Assembly: GCF_009498275.1 (NCBI RefSeq)
Contig: NZ_CP045643.1
Coordinates: 6,758,001 to 6,822,000, forward strand
Direction of reading: 5' to 3'
Length of the DNA: 64,000 nucleotides
Source: Streptomyces fagopyri
GTDB lineage: Bacteria > Actinomycetota > Actinomycetes > Streptomycetales > Streptomycetaceae
Shown here: positions 26,849-35,755 of the stretch, piece by piece
How positions within the stretch are numbered: the stretch's first letter is position 1
Layout of the letters: each line of letters opens with the position of its first letter
Notes under the pieces: generated by a model
The model's database searches: none
What the model saw: the letters and a program-made list of their open reading frames with translations, nothing else
What the model was told of the DNA's origin: nothing
Translations under genes and position numbers: made by a program

Positions 26849-27529
26849 CCCGACGCCGCGATCGGCCGCCGCCGGACCGCGGCGACGAGGTCCGGGCCGC
26901 CGGACCTCGACCGGTCCGGCTTCCGGTACCCCGTCCGGCGGGCCCTCGCCGCGCGGAGCGGTGGCGACGGCCCTGGCGTCACGGTCGGCTGCCGCGGGGC
27001 CGCGGTGTTCGAGCCGCGGTCTCGGTCGACCTTGCGACGGGGTGATGGCGGCGACCGTGCGGTGGCGGCGTCTTGGTCGGTTGCCGCTGGGCCGCGGGGT
27101 CGCGGTGTTCGAGCCCCGGGTCTCGGCCGGCCTGGGTCCCGGTCGACCCCGCGACCGGTGCTTCACCGCGCCGCGGGGGCGATGACGGCGGTCCTGACGC
27201 CTGGATCAGCCGCCGGGCCGCGGTGACCGGAGCCCTGGGCTTCGTCGTTCGTGCCGGGTCCCGGTTCGCCGTGCGACCGGTGGTGCTTCGAAGCGCCGTG
27301 GGTGCGGTGGCTCCGACGCCAGGGCAGCCGGCACAGCGCTCGGGCCGCCGTGGCGCCGGGCGGCGGCTGTCGTCCCGACCGCGGTCGGGACGCGGTCCGG
27401 CCCCGGTGCTCGGGCGCCCGGCCCGGGTCGGGCCGGGGCACCCGGTGACCGGAGCGCCGTCACGCCGAGGGGTGACGGTGATCGCGGGGGACCGCCCGGG
27501 GCGTCACACCCCGGCGCCCGCCCCCGCGG
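26849..27529. repeat. 681-bp gene-free region of degenerate tandem repeats
   Basis: It lies between the convergent hisF and TIGR03085 genes. Successive blocks share the order GCGACGG, CTGCCGC(G/T)GGGCCGCGG, GTTCGAGCC, GGTC.CGGTCGACC..GCGAC, beginning near 26961, 27042 and 27181, with a fainter fourth near 27300, as if a unit of roughly 80-140 bp had been duplicated and decayed. It also holds a perfect 22-bp palindrome at 27371-27392 and an imperfect hairpin at 27469-27512 that may end the his transcript. Open frames exist only because stops are rare at this GC content; none has a start context or coding-like codon use. Confidence 0.5.
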
Positions 27530-28165
27530 TCAGATTCCGAGCCGCTTCGTCTCGTGCAGCTTCGCGATCGCGTCCTTGTCGCCGTCCAGCTCCACATCGG
27601 CCGCCTTCTGCCGCCCGAGCGCGAACATCAGCAGCTCGGAGGGCTCACCGGTCACGGTCACGACCGGCGCGCCCTTGTGCGCGACCGCCGTCTGACCGTC
27701 CGGGCGGCGCAGGACCAGCCCGGTCGGGGCGCCCCGGCCGGCCAGCCGCGCCGTCCGCTCCAGCCGGGACCACAGGGCGTCCTGGAAGACCGGGTCCAGC
27801 TCACGCGGCGCCCAGCCGGGCAGCGCCCGCCGAACGTCCTCGGCGTGGACGTAGAACTCCACCGTGTTCGACGCCTCGTCGATCTGCTTCAGCGAGAAGG
27901 GCGAGAGACGCGGCGGTCCCGTACGGATCAGCTGGATCAGCTCCTCGTACGGCTTCTCCGCGAACTCCGCCTGCACCCGCTCCAGGCGCGGCGCGAGCTG
28001 CTTGATCAGCAGTCCGCCCGCCGCGTCGGCACGGCGCTCGCGCACCACCACGTGCGCGGCGAGATCACGGGTGTTCCAGCCCTCGCACAGGGTGGGGGCA
28101 TCCGGACCCGCGGTTTCCAACAGGTCGGCGAGCAGAAGTCGTTCACGCTTGGCATGGGTCGACAT
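27530..28165 (-). CDS. TIGR03085-family DinB/MDMPI-like protein
   Basis: 211 aa from ATG 28165. It begins [44 protein letters not shown], the N-terminus typical of this actinobacterial family related to mycothiol-dependent maleylpyruvate isomerase N-terminal (DinB-like) four-helix bundles, with a possible metal-site His in AAHVV and in [12 protein letters not shown]. The enzymatic role is unknown. TAGGCT 7 nt upstream and no ribosome-binding site indicate a leaderless message. It is divergent from hisI. Confidence 0.8.
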   Translation of the reverse strand: MSTHAKRERLLLADLLETAGPDAPTLCEGWNTRDLAAHVVVRERRADAAGGLLIKQLAPRLERVQAEFAEKPYEELIQLIRTGPPRLSPFSLKQIDEASNTVEFYVHAEDVRRALPGWAPRELDPVFQDALWSRLERTARLAGRGAPTGLVLRRPDGQTAVAHKGAPVVTVTGEPSELLMFALGRQKAADVELDGDKDAIAKLHETKRLGI

Positions 28166-28172
28166 GGCAGCA

Positions 28173-28178
28173 AGCCTA
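28173..28178 (-). promoter_or_regulatory. -10 element for TIGR03085 gene (leaderless)
   Basis: TAGGCT on the minus strand, 7 nt before ATG 28165. Confidence 0.5.
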
Positions 28179-28220
28179 CGACCGCCCCGGCGCGGCGCCC
28201 AGTGGGAGCGGGCAACCCGG

Positions 28221-28256
28221 GGACACGAGTGCGGACACGAGTGCGGACACGAGGTC
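28221..28256. repeat. three-copy 12-bp tandem repeat
   Basis: GGACACGAGTGC twice (28221-28232 and 28233-28244), followed by GGACACGAG at 28245. It lies in the 144-bp divergent promoter region between the TIGR03085 gene and hisI, about 45 bp upstream of the hisI -10. Confidence 0.8.
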
Positions 28257-28296
28257 CGGCCTGTGGACAACCGCCGGACGCGTCCCACCGGCGCGG

Positions 28297-28302
28297 CACA
28301 AT
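28297..28302 (+). promoter_or_regulatory. -10 element for hisI (leaderless)
   Basis: CACAAT, 7 nt before ATG 28310. No Shine-Dalgarno sequence. Confidence 0.45.
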
Positions 28303-28309
28303 GGTCCCC

Positions 28310-28708
28310 ATGACCAGCACGCCCCCGCCCAGCGGGCCCAGCAGCCTCGACCCCGAGATCGCCGCGCGCCTCAAGCGCAGCGCCGACGGACTCGTCCCCG
28401 CCATCGCCCAGCAGTACGACACCGGTGAGGTGCTGATGCTCGGCTGGATGGACGACGAGGCACTGCACCGCACGCTCACCACGGGCCGCTGCACGTACTG
28501 GTCGCGCAGCCGCGGGGAGTACTGGGTGAAGGGCGACACCTCCGGCCACTTCCAGTGGGTGAAGTCCGTGGCGCTCGACTGCGACGCCGACACCGTCCTC
28601 GTCCGGGTCGACCAGGTCGGCGCCGCCTGCCACACCGGGGAGCGCACCTGCTTCGACGCCGACGTACTCCTCAAGGACGCCGTCACCGACGCGTCACCAG
28701 GTCAGTAA
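28310..28708 (+). CDS. hisI: phosphoribosyl-AMP cyclohydrolase
   Basis: 132 aa from ATG 28310; ATG 28301 is in frame but overlaps the CACAAT element. It opens the adenine ring of PR-AMP in histidine synthesis. Motifs: [53 protein letters not shown] (Mg-binding Asp residues) and [12 protein letters not shown] (Zn-binding Cys). It lacks the HisE domain. It is separated from the his operon and directly precedes trpE, whose -10 element overlaps the hisI stop codon. Confidence 0.95.
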   Translation: MTSTPPPSGPSSLDPEIAARLKRSADGLVPAIAQQYDTGEVLMLGWMDDEALHRTLTTGRCTYWSRSRGEYWVKGDTSGHFQWVKSVALDCDADTVLVRVDQVGAACHTGERTCFDADVLLKDAVTDASPGQ

Positions 28709-28711
28709 GGT
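28706..28711 (+). promoter_or_regulatory. -10 element for trpE, built on the hisI stop codon
   Basis: TAAGGT, whose first three bases are the hisI TAA stop. It lies 8 nt before the trpE ATG with no Shine-Dalgarno sequence. Confidence 0.5.
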
Positions 28712-28719
28712 CATCCGCC

Positions 28720-30207
28720 ATGGACCTCGAGACCTTCCGCAAGCTGGCCGGTGACCGCCGTGTCATCCCCGTCAGCCGCAAGCTCCTCGCGGACGGCGAC
28801 ACGCCGGTCGCGCTCTACCGCAAGCTGGCCGCCGAGCGTCCCGGCACCTTCCTCCTGGAGTCCGCGGAGAACGGCCGCGCCTCCTTCGCCTGGTCCCGCT
28901 ACTCCTTCGTGGGCGTCCGCAGCCACGCCACCCTCACGGAGCGCGACGGGCAGGCCCACTGGCTCGGCACCCCGCCCGTCGGTGTCCCCGTCGAGGGCGA
29001 TCCCCTCGCCGCCCTGCGCGCGACCATCGAGGCGCTGCACACCCCCCGCGGCGAGGGCCTGCCCCCGTTCACCGGGGGCATGGTCGGCTACCTGGGCTAC
29101 GACATCGTCCGCCGCCTGGAGAAGATCGGCCCCGGCGAGCGCGACGACCTGAAACTCCCCGAGCTGACCATGCTGCTCACCAGCGACCTCGCGGTGATGG
29201 ATCACTGGGACGGCTCGGTCCAGCTGATCGCCAACGCGATCAACCACAACGACCTCGACACGGGCGTCGACGAGGCCTACGCCGACGCGATCGCGCGCCT
29301 CGACGCCATGGAGGCCGACCTCTCGCGCGCGGTCTCGCAGCCCCCCGCCGCGCTGCCGCCCTCCGAGCTGCCCGAGTACACCGCGTTGTGGGGCGGCCCC
29401 GACTTCCAGCGCGCCGTCGACGACGTCAAGGAGCGCATCCGGGCGGGCGAGGCCTTCCAGGTCGTACCGTCCCAGCGCTTCGAGACCCCGTGCACGGCGA
29501 GCGCCCTGGACGTGTACCGGGTGCTGCGGGCGACCAACCCGTCCCCGTACATGTACCTCTTCCGTTTCGACGGGTTCGATGTCGTCGGGTCGTCCCCGGA
29601 GGCCCTCGTCAAGGTCGAGGACGGGCAGGCGATGGTGCACCCCATCGCGGGCACCCGGCCGCGCGGCGCCACCGTCCAGGAGGACCAGGCCCTCGCCGAC
29701 GAGCTGATCGCCGACCCCAAGGAGCGCGCCGAGCACCTGATGCTCGTCGACCTCGGACGCAACGACCTCGGACGGGTCTGCGAGCCCGGTTCGGTCGAGG
29801 TCGTCGACTTCATGTCCATCGAGCGGTACTCGCACGTGATGCACATCGTCTCCACCGTCACCGGACAGGTCGCGGCGGGCCGCACGGCCTTCGACGTCCT
29901 CACCGCCTGCTTCCCCGCGGGCACCCTCTCCGGGGCCCCCAAGCCGCGCGCGATGCAGATCATCGACGAGCTGGAGCCCTCCCGGCGCGGCGTCTACGGC
30001 GGCTGCGTCGGCTACCTCGACTTCGCCGGCGACTCCGACACGGCCATCGCCATCCGTACCGCCCTGCTGCGCGACGGCACCGCGTACGTGCAGGCGGGCG
30101 CCGGGATCGTCGCGGACTCGGACCCCGTCGCGGAGGACGACGAGTGCCGCAACAAGGCGGCCGCCGTCCTGCGCGCCGTGCACACGGCCAACCGGCTCGG
30201 GCAGTAG
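28720..30207 (+). CDS. trpE: anthranilate synthase component I
   Basis: 495 aa from ATG 28720. It converts chorismate and ammonia to anthranilate. The N-terminal feedback site contains [20 protein letters not shown] (LLES motif for Trp binding). The chorismate-binding domain shows [69 protein letters not shown] and [19 protein letters not shown]. No TrpG glutaminase is fused or adjacent. No Trp-codon leader peptide is seen upstream. The start and TAAGGT element suggest a leaderless mRNA, which leaves no room for leader-peptide attenuation at this promoter. A hairpin follows the gene. Confidence 0.96.
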   Translation: MDLETFRKLAGDRRVIPVSRKLLADGDTPVALYRKLAAERPGTFLLESAENGRASFAWSRYSFVGVRSHATLTERDGQAHWLGTPPVGVPVEGDPLAALRATIEALHTPRGEGLPPFTGGMVGYLGYDIVRRLEKIGPGERDDLKLPELTMLLTSDLAVMDHWDGSVQLIANAINHNDLDTGVDEAYADAIARLDAMEADLSRAVSQPPAALPPSELPEYTALWGGPDFQRAVDDVKERIRAGEAFQVVPSQRFETPCTASALDVYRVLRATNPSPYMYLFRFDGFDVVGSSPEALVKVEDGQAMVHPIAGTRPRGATVQEDQALADELIADPKERAEHLMLVDLGRNDLGRVCEPGSVEVVDFMSIERYSHVMHIVSTVTGQVAAGRTAFDVLTACFPAGTLSGAPKPRAMQIIDELEPSRRGVYGGCVGYLDFAGDSDTAIAIRTALLRDGTAYVQAGAGIVADSDPVAEDDECRNKAAAVLRAVHTANRLGQ

Positions 30208-30220
30208 GACAAGGCTCACG

Positions 30221-30252
30221 TGAACCCCGGGTGACGGTTCGCCCGGGGTTCA
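30221..30252 (+). terminator. trpE terminator hairpin
   Basis: Perfect 11-bp inverted repeat (TGAACCCCGGG / CCCGGGGTTCA), 10-nt loop, 13 bp after the trpE stop and only 3 bp before the -10 of the next gene. Confidence 0.75.
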
Positions 30253-30255
30253 GGC

Positions 30256-30261
30256 GATAGT
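30256..30261 (+). promoter_or_regulatory. -10 element for TIGR02234 gene (leaderless)
   Basis: GATAGT, 7 nt before GTG 30269, directly after the trpE terminator. Confidence 0.45.
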
Positions 30262-30268
30262 GGGGTAC

Positions 30269-30913
30269 GTGACTGCCGTACCTCACCCCCGATCCGAAGC
30301 CGCCGGCCCCGCCCGGGCCGGCCGCCGCAGCCTTGGCATCGCCCTGCTCTGCGGGGCCCTCGGCGCGGCAGTGGCCCTGCTCGCCACCCGGCGGAACTGG
30401 GCGCAGGGCACGGTGACAGTCGCCGGCGGCCCCTTCCCGCTGACCGTCAGGGGCAGTGACGTCACGGGCGTGCCCGCGGCGCTCGCCGTGGTCGGCCTCG
30501 CCGCGCTCGTCGCCGTCTTCGCCGTCCGCCGCTCCGGACGCCTGCTGGTCTCCGCGCTGCTCGCGCTCTCCGGCGCGGGCACCGTCGTCGCGGCGGTGCT
30601 CGGCGCGGGCGACGACTCCGCGCTCGACGAGAAGGCCGCCTCCGCGTCCGGCGACACCGCCGCCACCGCGGACGCCCTCAGCCACACCGGCTGGCCGTAC
30701 GTCGCCGCGGCGGGCGGCGTCCTCATCCTGCTCGCCGGGCTGCTCGCCCTGCGCTACGGGCGGCTGTGGCCCGCGATGTCGGGACGCTACGAGCGCGACG
30801 GGACGCCCCGGCCGCGCAAGGCCGGACCCGTCGACCCCGACCGGCCCGAGGACCTCTGGAAGGCCCTCGACCGCGGCGAGGACCCCACGGGGCCGGATCC
30901 GGCCGGGACCTAG
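30269..30913 (+). CDS. Trp-region conserved membrane protein, TIGR02234 family
   Basis: 214 aa from GTG 30269. Four membrane segments are visible (SLGIALLCGALGAAVALLA, GVPAALAVVGLAALVAVFAV, LLVSALLALSGAGTVVAAVL, WPYVAAAGGVLILLAGLLAL). NWAQGTVTVAGGPFPLTVRG lies after the first span, and a hydrophilic C-tail reads DPDRPEDLWKALDRGEDPT. This is the family found next to trp genes across actinobacteria. Its function is unknown; a tie to tryptophan supply rests only on conserved neighbourhood. Confidence 0.88.
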   Translation: MTAVPHPRSEAAGPARAGRRSLGIALLCGALGAAVALLATRRNWAQGTVTVAGGPFPLTVRGSDVTGVPAALAVVGLAALVAVFAVRRSGRLLVSALLALSGAGTVVAAVLGAGDDSALDEKAASASGDTAATADALSHTGWPYVAAAGGVLILLAGLLALRYGRLWPAMSGRYERDGTPRPRKAGPVDPDRPEDLWKALDRGEDPTGPDPAGT

Positions 30914-31095
30914 GCCCCGGGCCCGGAGACCCTCTCCCCGGGTCTTCCGCGGGCCCCTGGACCCGGACCTCCGTCCCGACGTGACGCATCAGACGTGCGA
31001 GGAGCGACCCCCGCGCTCACGATGGAGGCCCGGGTACGGGACAATGGACGGTGAGCGTCCGACTCACACACGCACACAGCAACGAGGAGCAAGTC

Positions 31096-31347
31096 ATGGC
31101 GGGCAGCAGCCACGGTCACACCCCGGCCGCCTGGACCGGTGTCATCATCGCCTTCATCGGTTTCTGCGTCTCCGGTGCCTTCATGGTGATGGCCGACCCG
31201 CTGGGCTTCTGGGCCGGCATGGTCATCGTTCTGCTCGGCGGTGTCGTCGGCATGGCGATGCGGGCGGCGGGTCTGGGTCAGCCGAAGACCAGGACCGCGT
31301 CCGTTTCCACGCCGTCCGTCCGTGAGGCCGTCGGCGCCGAGAGCTGA
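31096..31347 (+). CDS. HGxxPAAW family small membrane protein
   Basis: 83 aa from ATG 31096, with GAGGAG 6 nt upstream. The N-terminal AGSSHGHTPAAWTG carries the HGxxPAAW signature. Two membrane helices follow (VIIAFIGFCVSGAFMVMA, FWAGMVIVLLGGVVGMAM) and then a polar tail. The family is conserved in the trp neighbourhood of actinobacteria and has no established role. A strong hairpin after the stop ends the transcript. Confidence 0.88.
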   Translation: MAGSSHGHTPAAWTGVIIAFIGFCVSGAFMVMADPLGFWAGMVIVLLGGVVGMAMRAAGLGQPKTRTASVSTPSVREAVGAES

Positions 31348-31365
31348 CCCCGAGAAGCTTCTCCA

Positions 31366-31394
31366 GAGGCGGTCCCGGCAGCCGGGACCGCCTC
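31366..31394 (+). terminator. terminator hairpin after HGxxPAAW gene
   Basis: Perfect self-complementary 29-bp stretch: 14-bp arms around one base, so in practice a stem of about 12 bp with a 5-nt loop, followed by TCGCGCG. Confidence 0.75.
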
Positions 31395-31432
31395 TCGCGC
31401 GTCCGTGACGCGCGCCCCGCGCGCGCGCGGGG

Positions 31433-31438
31433 CAGAAT
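31433..31438 (+). promoter_or_regulatory. -10 element for DUF2752 gene (leaderless)
   Basis: CAGAAT, 7 nt before GTG 31446. Confidence 0.45.
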
Positions 31439-31445
31439 GCGTTGC

Positions 31446-31883
31446 GTGAACGCCGAAACCCGGAGGGCACCGCGCACGCGCGTCCCGCTCGCGCTGCGGC
31501 GGCTGGGCGTCCCGGCCGGCGTGCTCGGGGCGGTGGTGGCCGCCTTCGCCTACGTGGGCACCGTGGACCCCGACCAGCCGGGGCACTACCCCGTCTGCCC
31601 GCTGCTGCGGTTCACGGGCGTGTACTGCCCGGGCTGCGGCGGTCTGCGCAGCGCGCACGCCTTCGTGCACGGAGACCTCGCGACGGCGCTCACGGACAAC
31701 GCGCTCGCCGTCGTGGGCTATGTGGCCTTCGCGGCGGTGTGGACCGTCTGGGTGATCCGTTCGGCGCGTGGCAGACCGCCGCGGACCGAGCTGGGGCCGG
31801 TGCACCTGTGGAGCGTGGGCGCCCTGGTGCTGGTTTTCACGGTTGTCCGGAACCTGCCCTTCGGTGGCTGGCTGCACCCTTGA
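31446..31883 (+). CDS. DUF2752 family membrane protein
   Basis: 145 aa from GTG 31446. The family signature is FTGVYCPGCGGLRSAHAFVHGDLATALTDNAL, with the CPGCGGLR core between two membrane helices (GVPAGVLGAVVAAFAYVG and AVVGYVAFAAVWTVWVI) and a third helix near the C-terminus. The CxxC could bind metal or be redox-active; the function is not known. CAGAAT 7 nt upstream suggests a leaderless mRNA. It lies between trpE and trpC, as in other Streptomyces. Confidence 0.88.
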   Translation: MNAETRRAPRTRVPLALRRLGVPAGVLGAVVAAFAYVGTVDPDQPGHYPVCPLLRFTGVYCPGCGGLRSAHAFVHGDLATALTDNALAVVGYVAFAAVWTVWVIRSARGRPPRTELGPVHLWSVGALVLVFTVVRNLPFGGWLHP

Positions 31884-32051
31884 TCAAATGACAAATGTCC
31901 AGGTAGTGGGACCGGCGTCAACCGGATGTGAGGCCAGGCCCTTCCTCCGGATACCATCGGAGTGACCCGTAGGTACCGCTGTGACCGAGGTGCCGGGGTC
32001 GACAGGCTCAACCGCTTCAACCGTTCACCGTCAGGGAAGGGGGCCGCTCGC
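31881..32051 (+). promoter_or_regulatory. trpC promoter/leader region
   Basis: TTGATC at 31881-31886 and TAGTGG 18 bp further on form a possible -35/-10 pair. A CTCCG-8 nt-CGGAG hairpin follows near 31950. A Trp-rich leader peptide is not present in any frame that I can see. Confidence 0.35.
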
Positions 32052-32861
32052 GTGAGTGTGCTCGACGAGATCATCGACGGAGTCCGTGCCGACCTCGCGG
32101 AACGGCAGGCGCGCGTCAGCCTCGACGAGCTCAAGGAGCGCGCGGCGAAGGCTCCTGCGGCCAAGGACGGCCTGGCGGCCCTGCGGGGTGACGGCGTCAA
32201 GGTCATCTGCGAAGTCAAGCGCTCCAGCCCGTCCAAGGGCGCGCTCGCCGCGATCGCCGACCCGGCCGGACTGGCCGCGGACTACGAGGCGGGCGGCGCG
32301 TCCGTCATCTCGGTCCTGACCGAGCAGCGCCGCTTCGGCGGCTCGCTGGCCGACCTGGAGGCCGTCCGCGCCAAGGTCGACATCCCCGTCCTGCGCAAGG
32401 ACTTCATCGTCACGTCGTACCAGCTCTGGGAGGCCCGCGCGTACGGCGCCGACCTCGCCCTGCTGATCGTGGCCGCCCTCGAACAGTCGGCCCTGGAGTC
32501 CCTCATCGAGCGCGCCGAGTCCATCGGGCTCACGCCGATCGTCGAGGTGCACGACGAGGACGAGGCCGAGCGGGCCGTGGAGGCCGGCGCGAAGGTCATC
32601 GGCGTCAACGCGCGCAATCTGAAGACCCTCAAGGTGGACCGTTCCACCTTCGAGCGGGTCGCTCCCGAGATCCCGGCCGGCGTGATCAAGGTCGCCGAGT
32701 CCGGGGTCCGCGGGCCGCACGACCTCATCGCGTACGCCAACGCCGGCGCCGACGCGGTCCTGGTGGGCGAGTCCCTCGTCACCGGGCGTGACCCGAGGAC
32801 GGCGGTCTCCGATCTCGTCGCGGCCGGGGCGCACCCCGCGCTGCGGCACGGACGGGGCTGA
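32052..32861 (+). CDS. trpC: indole-3-glycerol-phosphate synthase
   Basis: 269 aa from GTG 32052, chosen for AAGGGGG 8 nt upstream and the standard N-terminus [18 protein letters not shown]. It closes the indole ring from CdRP. Motifs: [15 protein letters not shown] (catalytic Lys in the first loop), [53 protein letters not shown] and [13 protein letters not shown]. Mono-functional, no TrpF fusion. It is the first gene of trpC-trpM-trpB-trpA. Confidence 0.96.
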   Translation: MSVLDEIIDGVRADLAERQARVSLDELKERAAKAPAAKDGLAALRGDGVKVICEVKRSSPSKGALAAIADPAGLAADYEAGGASVISVLTEQRRFGGSLADLEAVRAKVDIPVLRKDFIVTSYQLWEARAYGADLALLIVAALEQSALESLIERAESIGLTPIVEVHDEDEAERAVEAGAKVIGVNARNLKTLKVDRSTFERVAPEIPAGVIKVAESGVRGPHDLIAYANAGADAVLVGESLVTGRDPRTAVSDLVAAGAHPALRHGRG

Positions 32862-33003
32862 CGGACCGGTGGCCACCCCGACCCGCGCCCTCGCCGTCCC
32901 CCGTCCGGGCCCGCGCCCGGACGGTGGTCCGGTGCGCGTGCGGTCGGTCGCTCCCGGTTCGTCCCACGACGTGAACGCGGGGGGGATCCGCGCGCGGTCC
33001 ACC

Positions 33004-33222
33004 GTGCCGCTGCCGGCCGCCTCGGCGGCCCGGGACCCGTACGCCCGACTCGCCCGTGGCTGCCGCCCGCGCGGCTGCCGGGCGCCGGCCCGCCGCGTCC
33101 ACGGACGCCGGGTCCGCTATGTCATCGGCGACGAACCCGGCCAGGTCAACGGCATGCGATGGCGTCCCGGCGCACGCGCACTCGCGTCGTCTCCGGCCGG
33201 TCCCGTCCCACGGACGGGCTGA
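33004..33222 (+). CDS. trpM: TrpM-like small protein between trpC and trpB
   Basis: About 72 aa if GTG 33004 is used; GTG 32971 and others upstream are in frame, and none has a clear ribosome-binding site. The conserved-looking core is Arg/Cys-rich, ARLARGCRPRGCRAPARR, followed by GRRVRYVIGDEPGQVNGMRW. Codons in this core are strongly GC3-biased. In Streptomyces coelicolor the gene between trpC and trpB (trpX, renamed trpM) encodes a small basic protein that modulates tryptophan synthesis and differentiation. Position, size and composition match. Identification is from recollection of the family plus context; the exact start is uncertain. Confidence 0.68.
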   Translation: MPLPAASAARDPYARLARGCRPRGCRAPARRVHGRRVRYVIGDEPGQVNGMRWRPGARALASSPAGPVPRTG

Positions 33223-33644
33223 GCGGGCTTTCGGACCACGGGTCCGCCCGGCGGCGGTCACCCCGCCCCAGGACGGTGATCCGCTTCGGCCGGCCCGCCG
33301 GTCCGCGTCGGCGACCGCCCCGGCACCGTGAGGACAGTCCAGGGGCGGTCCCGGCACCGTGAGGACCGCCCGGAGACCCCGTCCCGGCACCGTGGTACCG
33401 CCCGGAGAACGGCCTGGCACCGGCGAGGCCCCCGAGGTGCCACCCCGGGACTGCCCACCGGATTCCGGGGAGACCTCCCGCGGTCGCCGCGGGAGGTCCG
33501 CGGGTCCGTCCCGACGGTTCGCCGGTCGGGCCGGTCCCGGCCCGGCGGGCCTGCGGGGACACGGTGTGTGTGCGTGCGTGCATGGCCGATGGTGATCCCA
33601 TGTCCGACCTTCAACCGGGGCTTTCGCCCCTGCGAGGTAACCGC
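33223..33644 (+). repeat. trpM-trpB intergenic region with tandem repeats
   Basis: 422 bp without a convincing gene. CGGCACCGTG recurs at 33321, 33352 and 33385 (spacing 31 and 33 bp), each followed by related GGAC or CCGCCCGGAGA tracts. A perfect 12-bp hairpin at 33472-33498 and a small GGGGC-TTTC-GCCCC hairpin at 33617-33630 lie closer to trpB. Confidence 0.6.
33472..33498 (+). terminator. perfect hairpin in the trpM-trpB gap
   Basis: 12-bp GC-rich arms (33472-33483 and 33487-33498) with loop TCG, 147 bp before trpB. It could be a terminator or attenuator inside the trp operon, or a processing site. No T-run follows. Confidence 0.55.
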
Positions 33645-34937
33645 ATGCCCAGCGAGTTCTTCATTCCCGACCCCGAGGGTCAGGTTCCCAGCGCCGAGGG
33701 ATACTTCGGCGCGTTCGGCGGCAAGTTCATCCCGGAGGCGCTGGTCGCCGCCGTGGACGAGGTCGCCGTCGAGTACGACAAGGCGAAGGCGGATCCCGAG
33801 TTCGCGCGTGAACTCGACGATCTCCTCGTCCACTACACCGGTCGCCCGAGCGCGCTGACCGAGGTGTCGCGCTTCGCGGAGCACGCCGGTGGCGCCCGGG
33901 TGTTCCTCAAGCGCGAGGACCTCAACCACACCGGCTCCCACAAGATCAACAACGTTCTCGGCCAGGCCCTCCTCACCAGAAGGATGGGCAAGACGCGTGT
34001 CATCGCCGAGACCGGGGCGGGGCAGCACGGGGTGGCGACGGCCACCGCCTGCGCGCTGTTCGGCCTCGAGTGCACGATCTACATGGGTGAGATCGACACC
34101 CGGCGGCAGGCGCTCAACGTCGCCCGGATGCGGATGCTCGGCGCCGAGGTCATCGCCGTGAAGTCGGGCAGCCGCACCCTCAAGGACGCCATCAACGAGG
34201 CGTTCCGGGACTGGGTCGCCAACGTCGACCACACCCACTACCTGTTCGGGACCGTCGCGGGTCCGCACCCCTTCCCTGCCATGGTCCGCGACTTCCACCG
34301 GGTGATCGGGGTGGAGGCCCGGCGGCAGATCCTGGAGCGCGCCGGCCGTCTTCCGGACGCCGCCGTCGCGTGCGTCGGCGGCGGTTCCAACGCCATCGGG
34401 CTCTTCCACGCCTTCATCCCGGACGCCGGGGTGCGTCTCATCGGCTGCGAGCCGGCGGGCCACGGCATCGAGACCGGTGAGCACGCCGCGACGCTGACCG
34501 CCGGCGAGCCCGGCATCCTGCACGGTTCGCGGTCCTACGTCCTCCAGGACGAGGAGGGGCAGATCACCGAGCCGTACTCCATCTCGGCCGGTCTGGACTA
34601 CCCGGGCATCGGCCCCGAGCACGCCTACCTCAAGGACAGCGGCCGCGGCGAGTACCGCGCGGTCACCGACGACGCGGCCATGCGGGCACTGCGGCTGCTC
34701 TCCCGCACCGAGGGCATCATCCCGGCGATCGAGAGCGCCCACGCGCTCGCCGGGGCCCTGGAGGTCGGCAGGGAACTGGGCAAGGACGGACTGATCGTCA
34801 TCAACCTGTCCGGCCGCGGCGACAAGGACATGGACACGGCCGCCCGCTACTTCGGTCTCTACGACGAGGGCGCCGACGCGGCCGTCCCCGCGGACGCGGA
34901 CAGCGAGAACGCCGAGATCGAGGGGGACGCGAAGTGA
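33645..34937 (+). CDS. trpB: tryptophan synthase beta chain
   Basis: 430 aa from ATG 33645, with GAGG 7 nt upstream and the usual N-terminus [20 protein letters not shown]. It condenses indole and serine with PLP. Motifs: [35 protein letters not shown] (PLP Lys), [20 protein letters not shown] (catalytic Glu), [17 protein letters not shown] (phosphate loop) and [20 protein letters not shown]. The C-terminus has an acidic extension (about 20 residues). It overlaps trpA by GTGA, consistent with the alpha2-beta2 complex. Confidence 0.97.
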   Translation: MPSEFFIPDPEGQVPSAEGYFGAFGGKFIPEALVAAVDEVAVEYDKAKADPEFARELDDLLVHYTGRPSALTEVSRFAEHAGGARVFLKREDLNHTGSHKINNVLGQALLTRRMGKTRVIAETGAGQHGVATATACALFGLECTIYMGEIDTRRQALNVARMRMLGAEVIAVKSGSRTLKDAINEAFRDWVANVDHTHYLFGTVAGPHPFPAMVRDFHRVIGVEARRQILERAGRLPDAAVACVGGGSNAIGLFHAFIPDAGVRLIGCEPAGHGIETGEHAATLTAGEPGILHGSRSYVLQDEEGQITEPYSISAGLDYPGIGPEHAYLKDSGRGEYRAVTDDAAMRALRLLSRTEGIIPAIESAHALAGALEVGRELGKDGLIVINLSGRGDKDMDTAARYFGLYDEGADAAVPADADSENAEIEGDAK

Positions 34938-35749
34938 GCGGCAACATCCAGCTGTTGAGCGACACCCTCGCCGGTGCCAGGGCGGAGGGGCGGTCCGCGC
35001 TCATCGCGTACCTGCCGGCGGGCTTCCCGACCGTCGACGGCGGCATCGCGGCGATCAAGGCCGTCTTCGAGGGCGGCGCCGACGTCGTCGAGGTCGGCCT
35101 GCCGCACAGTGACCCGGTCCTCGACGGTCCCGTCATCCAGACCGCCGACGACATCGCCCTGCGCGGTGGCGTCAAGATCGCCGACGTCATGCGGACGGTC
35201 CGGGAGACCTTCGGGGCCACCGGCAAGCCCGTGCTCGTGATGACGTACTGGAACCCGATCGACCGCTACGGCGTCGAGCGCTTCACCGCCGAACTGGCGG
35301 AGGCGGGCGGCGCGGGCTGCATCCTGCCCGACCTGCCGGTGCAGGAGTCGGCGCTGTGGCGGGAGCACGCCGAGAAGCACGGGCTCGCGACCGTCTTCGT
35401 CGTCGCGCCCAGCAGCAAGGACGCCCGGCTCGCCGAGATCACCGCGGCGGGTTCCGGTTTCGTCTACGCGGCCTCGCTGATGGGTGTCACCGGCACCCGC
35501 GAGTCGGTGGGGGCCCAGGCCCAGGACCTGGTGCGGCGCACCAAGGCCACCACCGGTCTGCCGGTCTGTGTCGGACTCGGCGTCTCCAACGCGGCCCAGG
35601 CCTCCGAGGTGGCGGGCTTCGCCGACGGAGTGATCGTCGGCTCGGCCTTCGTGAAGCGGATGCTGGACGCGCCGGACGAGGCGGCGGGCCTGGAGGCCGT
35701 ACGGGCGCTCGCGGGCGATCTGGCGAAGGGTGTGCGCGCAACGCCGTGA
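34934..35749 (+). CDS. trpA: tryptophan synthase alpha chain
   Basis: 271 aa from GTG 34934, overlapping trpB. It cleaves indole-3-glycerol phosphate to indole, which channels to TrpB. Motifs: [40 protein letters not shown] containing the catalytic Glu and Asp, [42 protein letters not shown] and [20 protein letters not shown]. Normal length. It is followed by direct repeats and a strong hairpin terminator. Confidence 0.97.
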   Translation: MSGNIQLLSDTLAGARAEGRSALIAYLPAGFPTVDGGIAAIKAVFEGGADVVEVGLPHSDPVLDGPVIQTADDIALRGGVKIADVMRTVRETFGATGKPVLVMTYWNPIDRYGVERFTAELAEAGGAGCILPDLPVQESALWREHAEKHGLATVFVVAPSSKDARLAEITAAGSGFVYAASLMGVTGTRESVGAQAQDLVRRTKATTGLPVCVGLGVSNAAQASEVAGFADGVIVGSAFVKRMLDAPDEAAGLEAVRALAGDLAKGVRATP

Positions 35750-35755
35750 CGGGCG

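Noticed and set aside
26849..27529. Proteins encoded in the hisF downstream gap
   Set aside because: Several open frames exist on both strands, but all are Arg/Pro/Gly low complexity without start context; the DNA repeats explain them better.
28166..28719. Tryptophan leader-peptide attenuator for trpE
   Set aside because: No run of TGG codons is present upstream of trpE, and the probable promoter leaves no leader.
32788..33000. Longer N-terminus for TrpM reaching back into trpC
   Set aside because: The residues before about 33004 are Arg/Pro/Gly low complexity with no ribosome-binding site; only the core from about 33031 onward looks coding.
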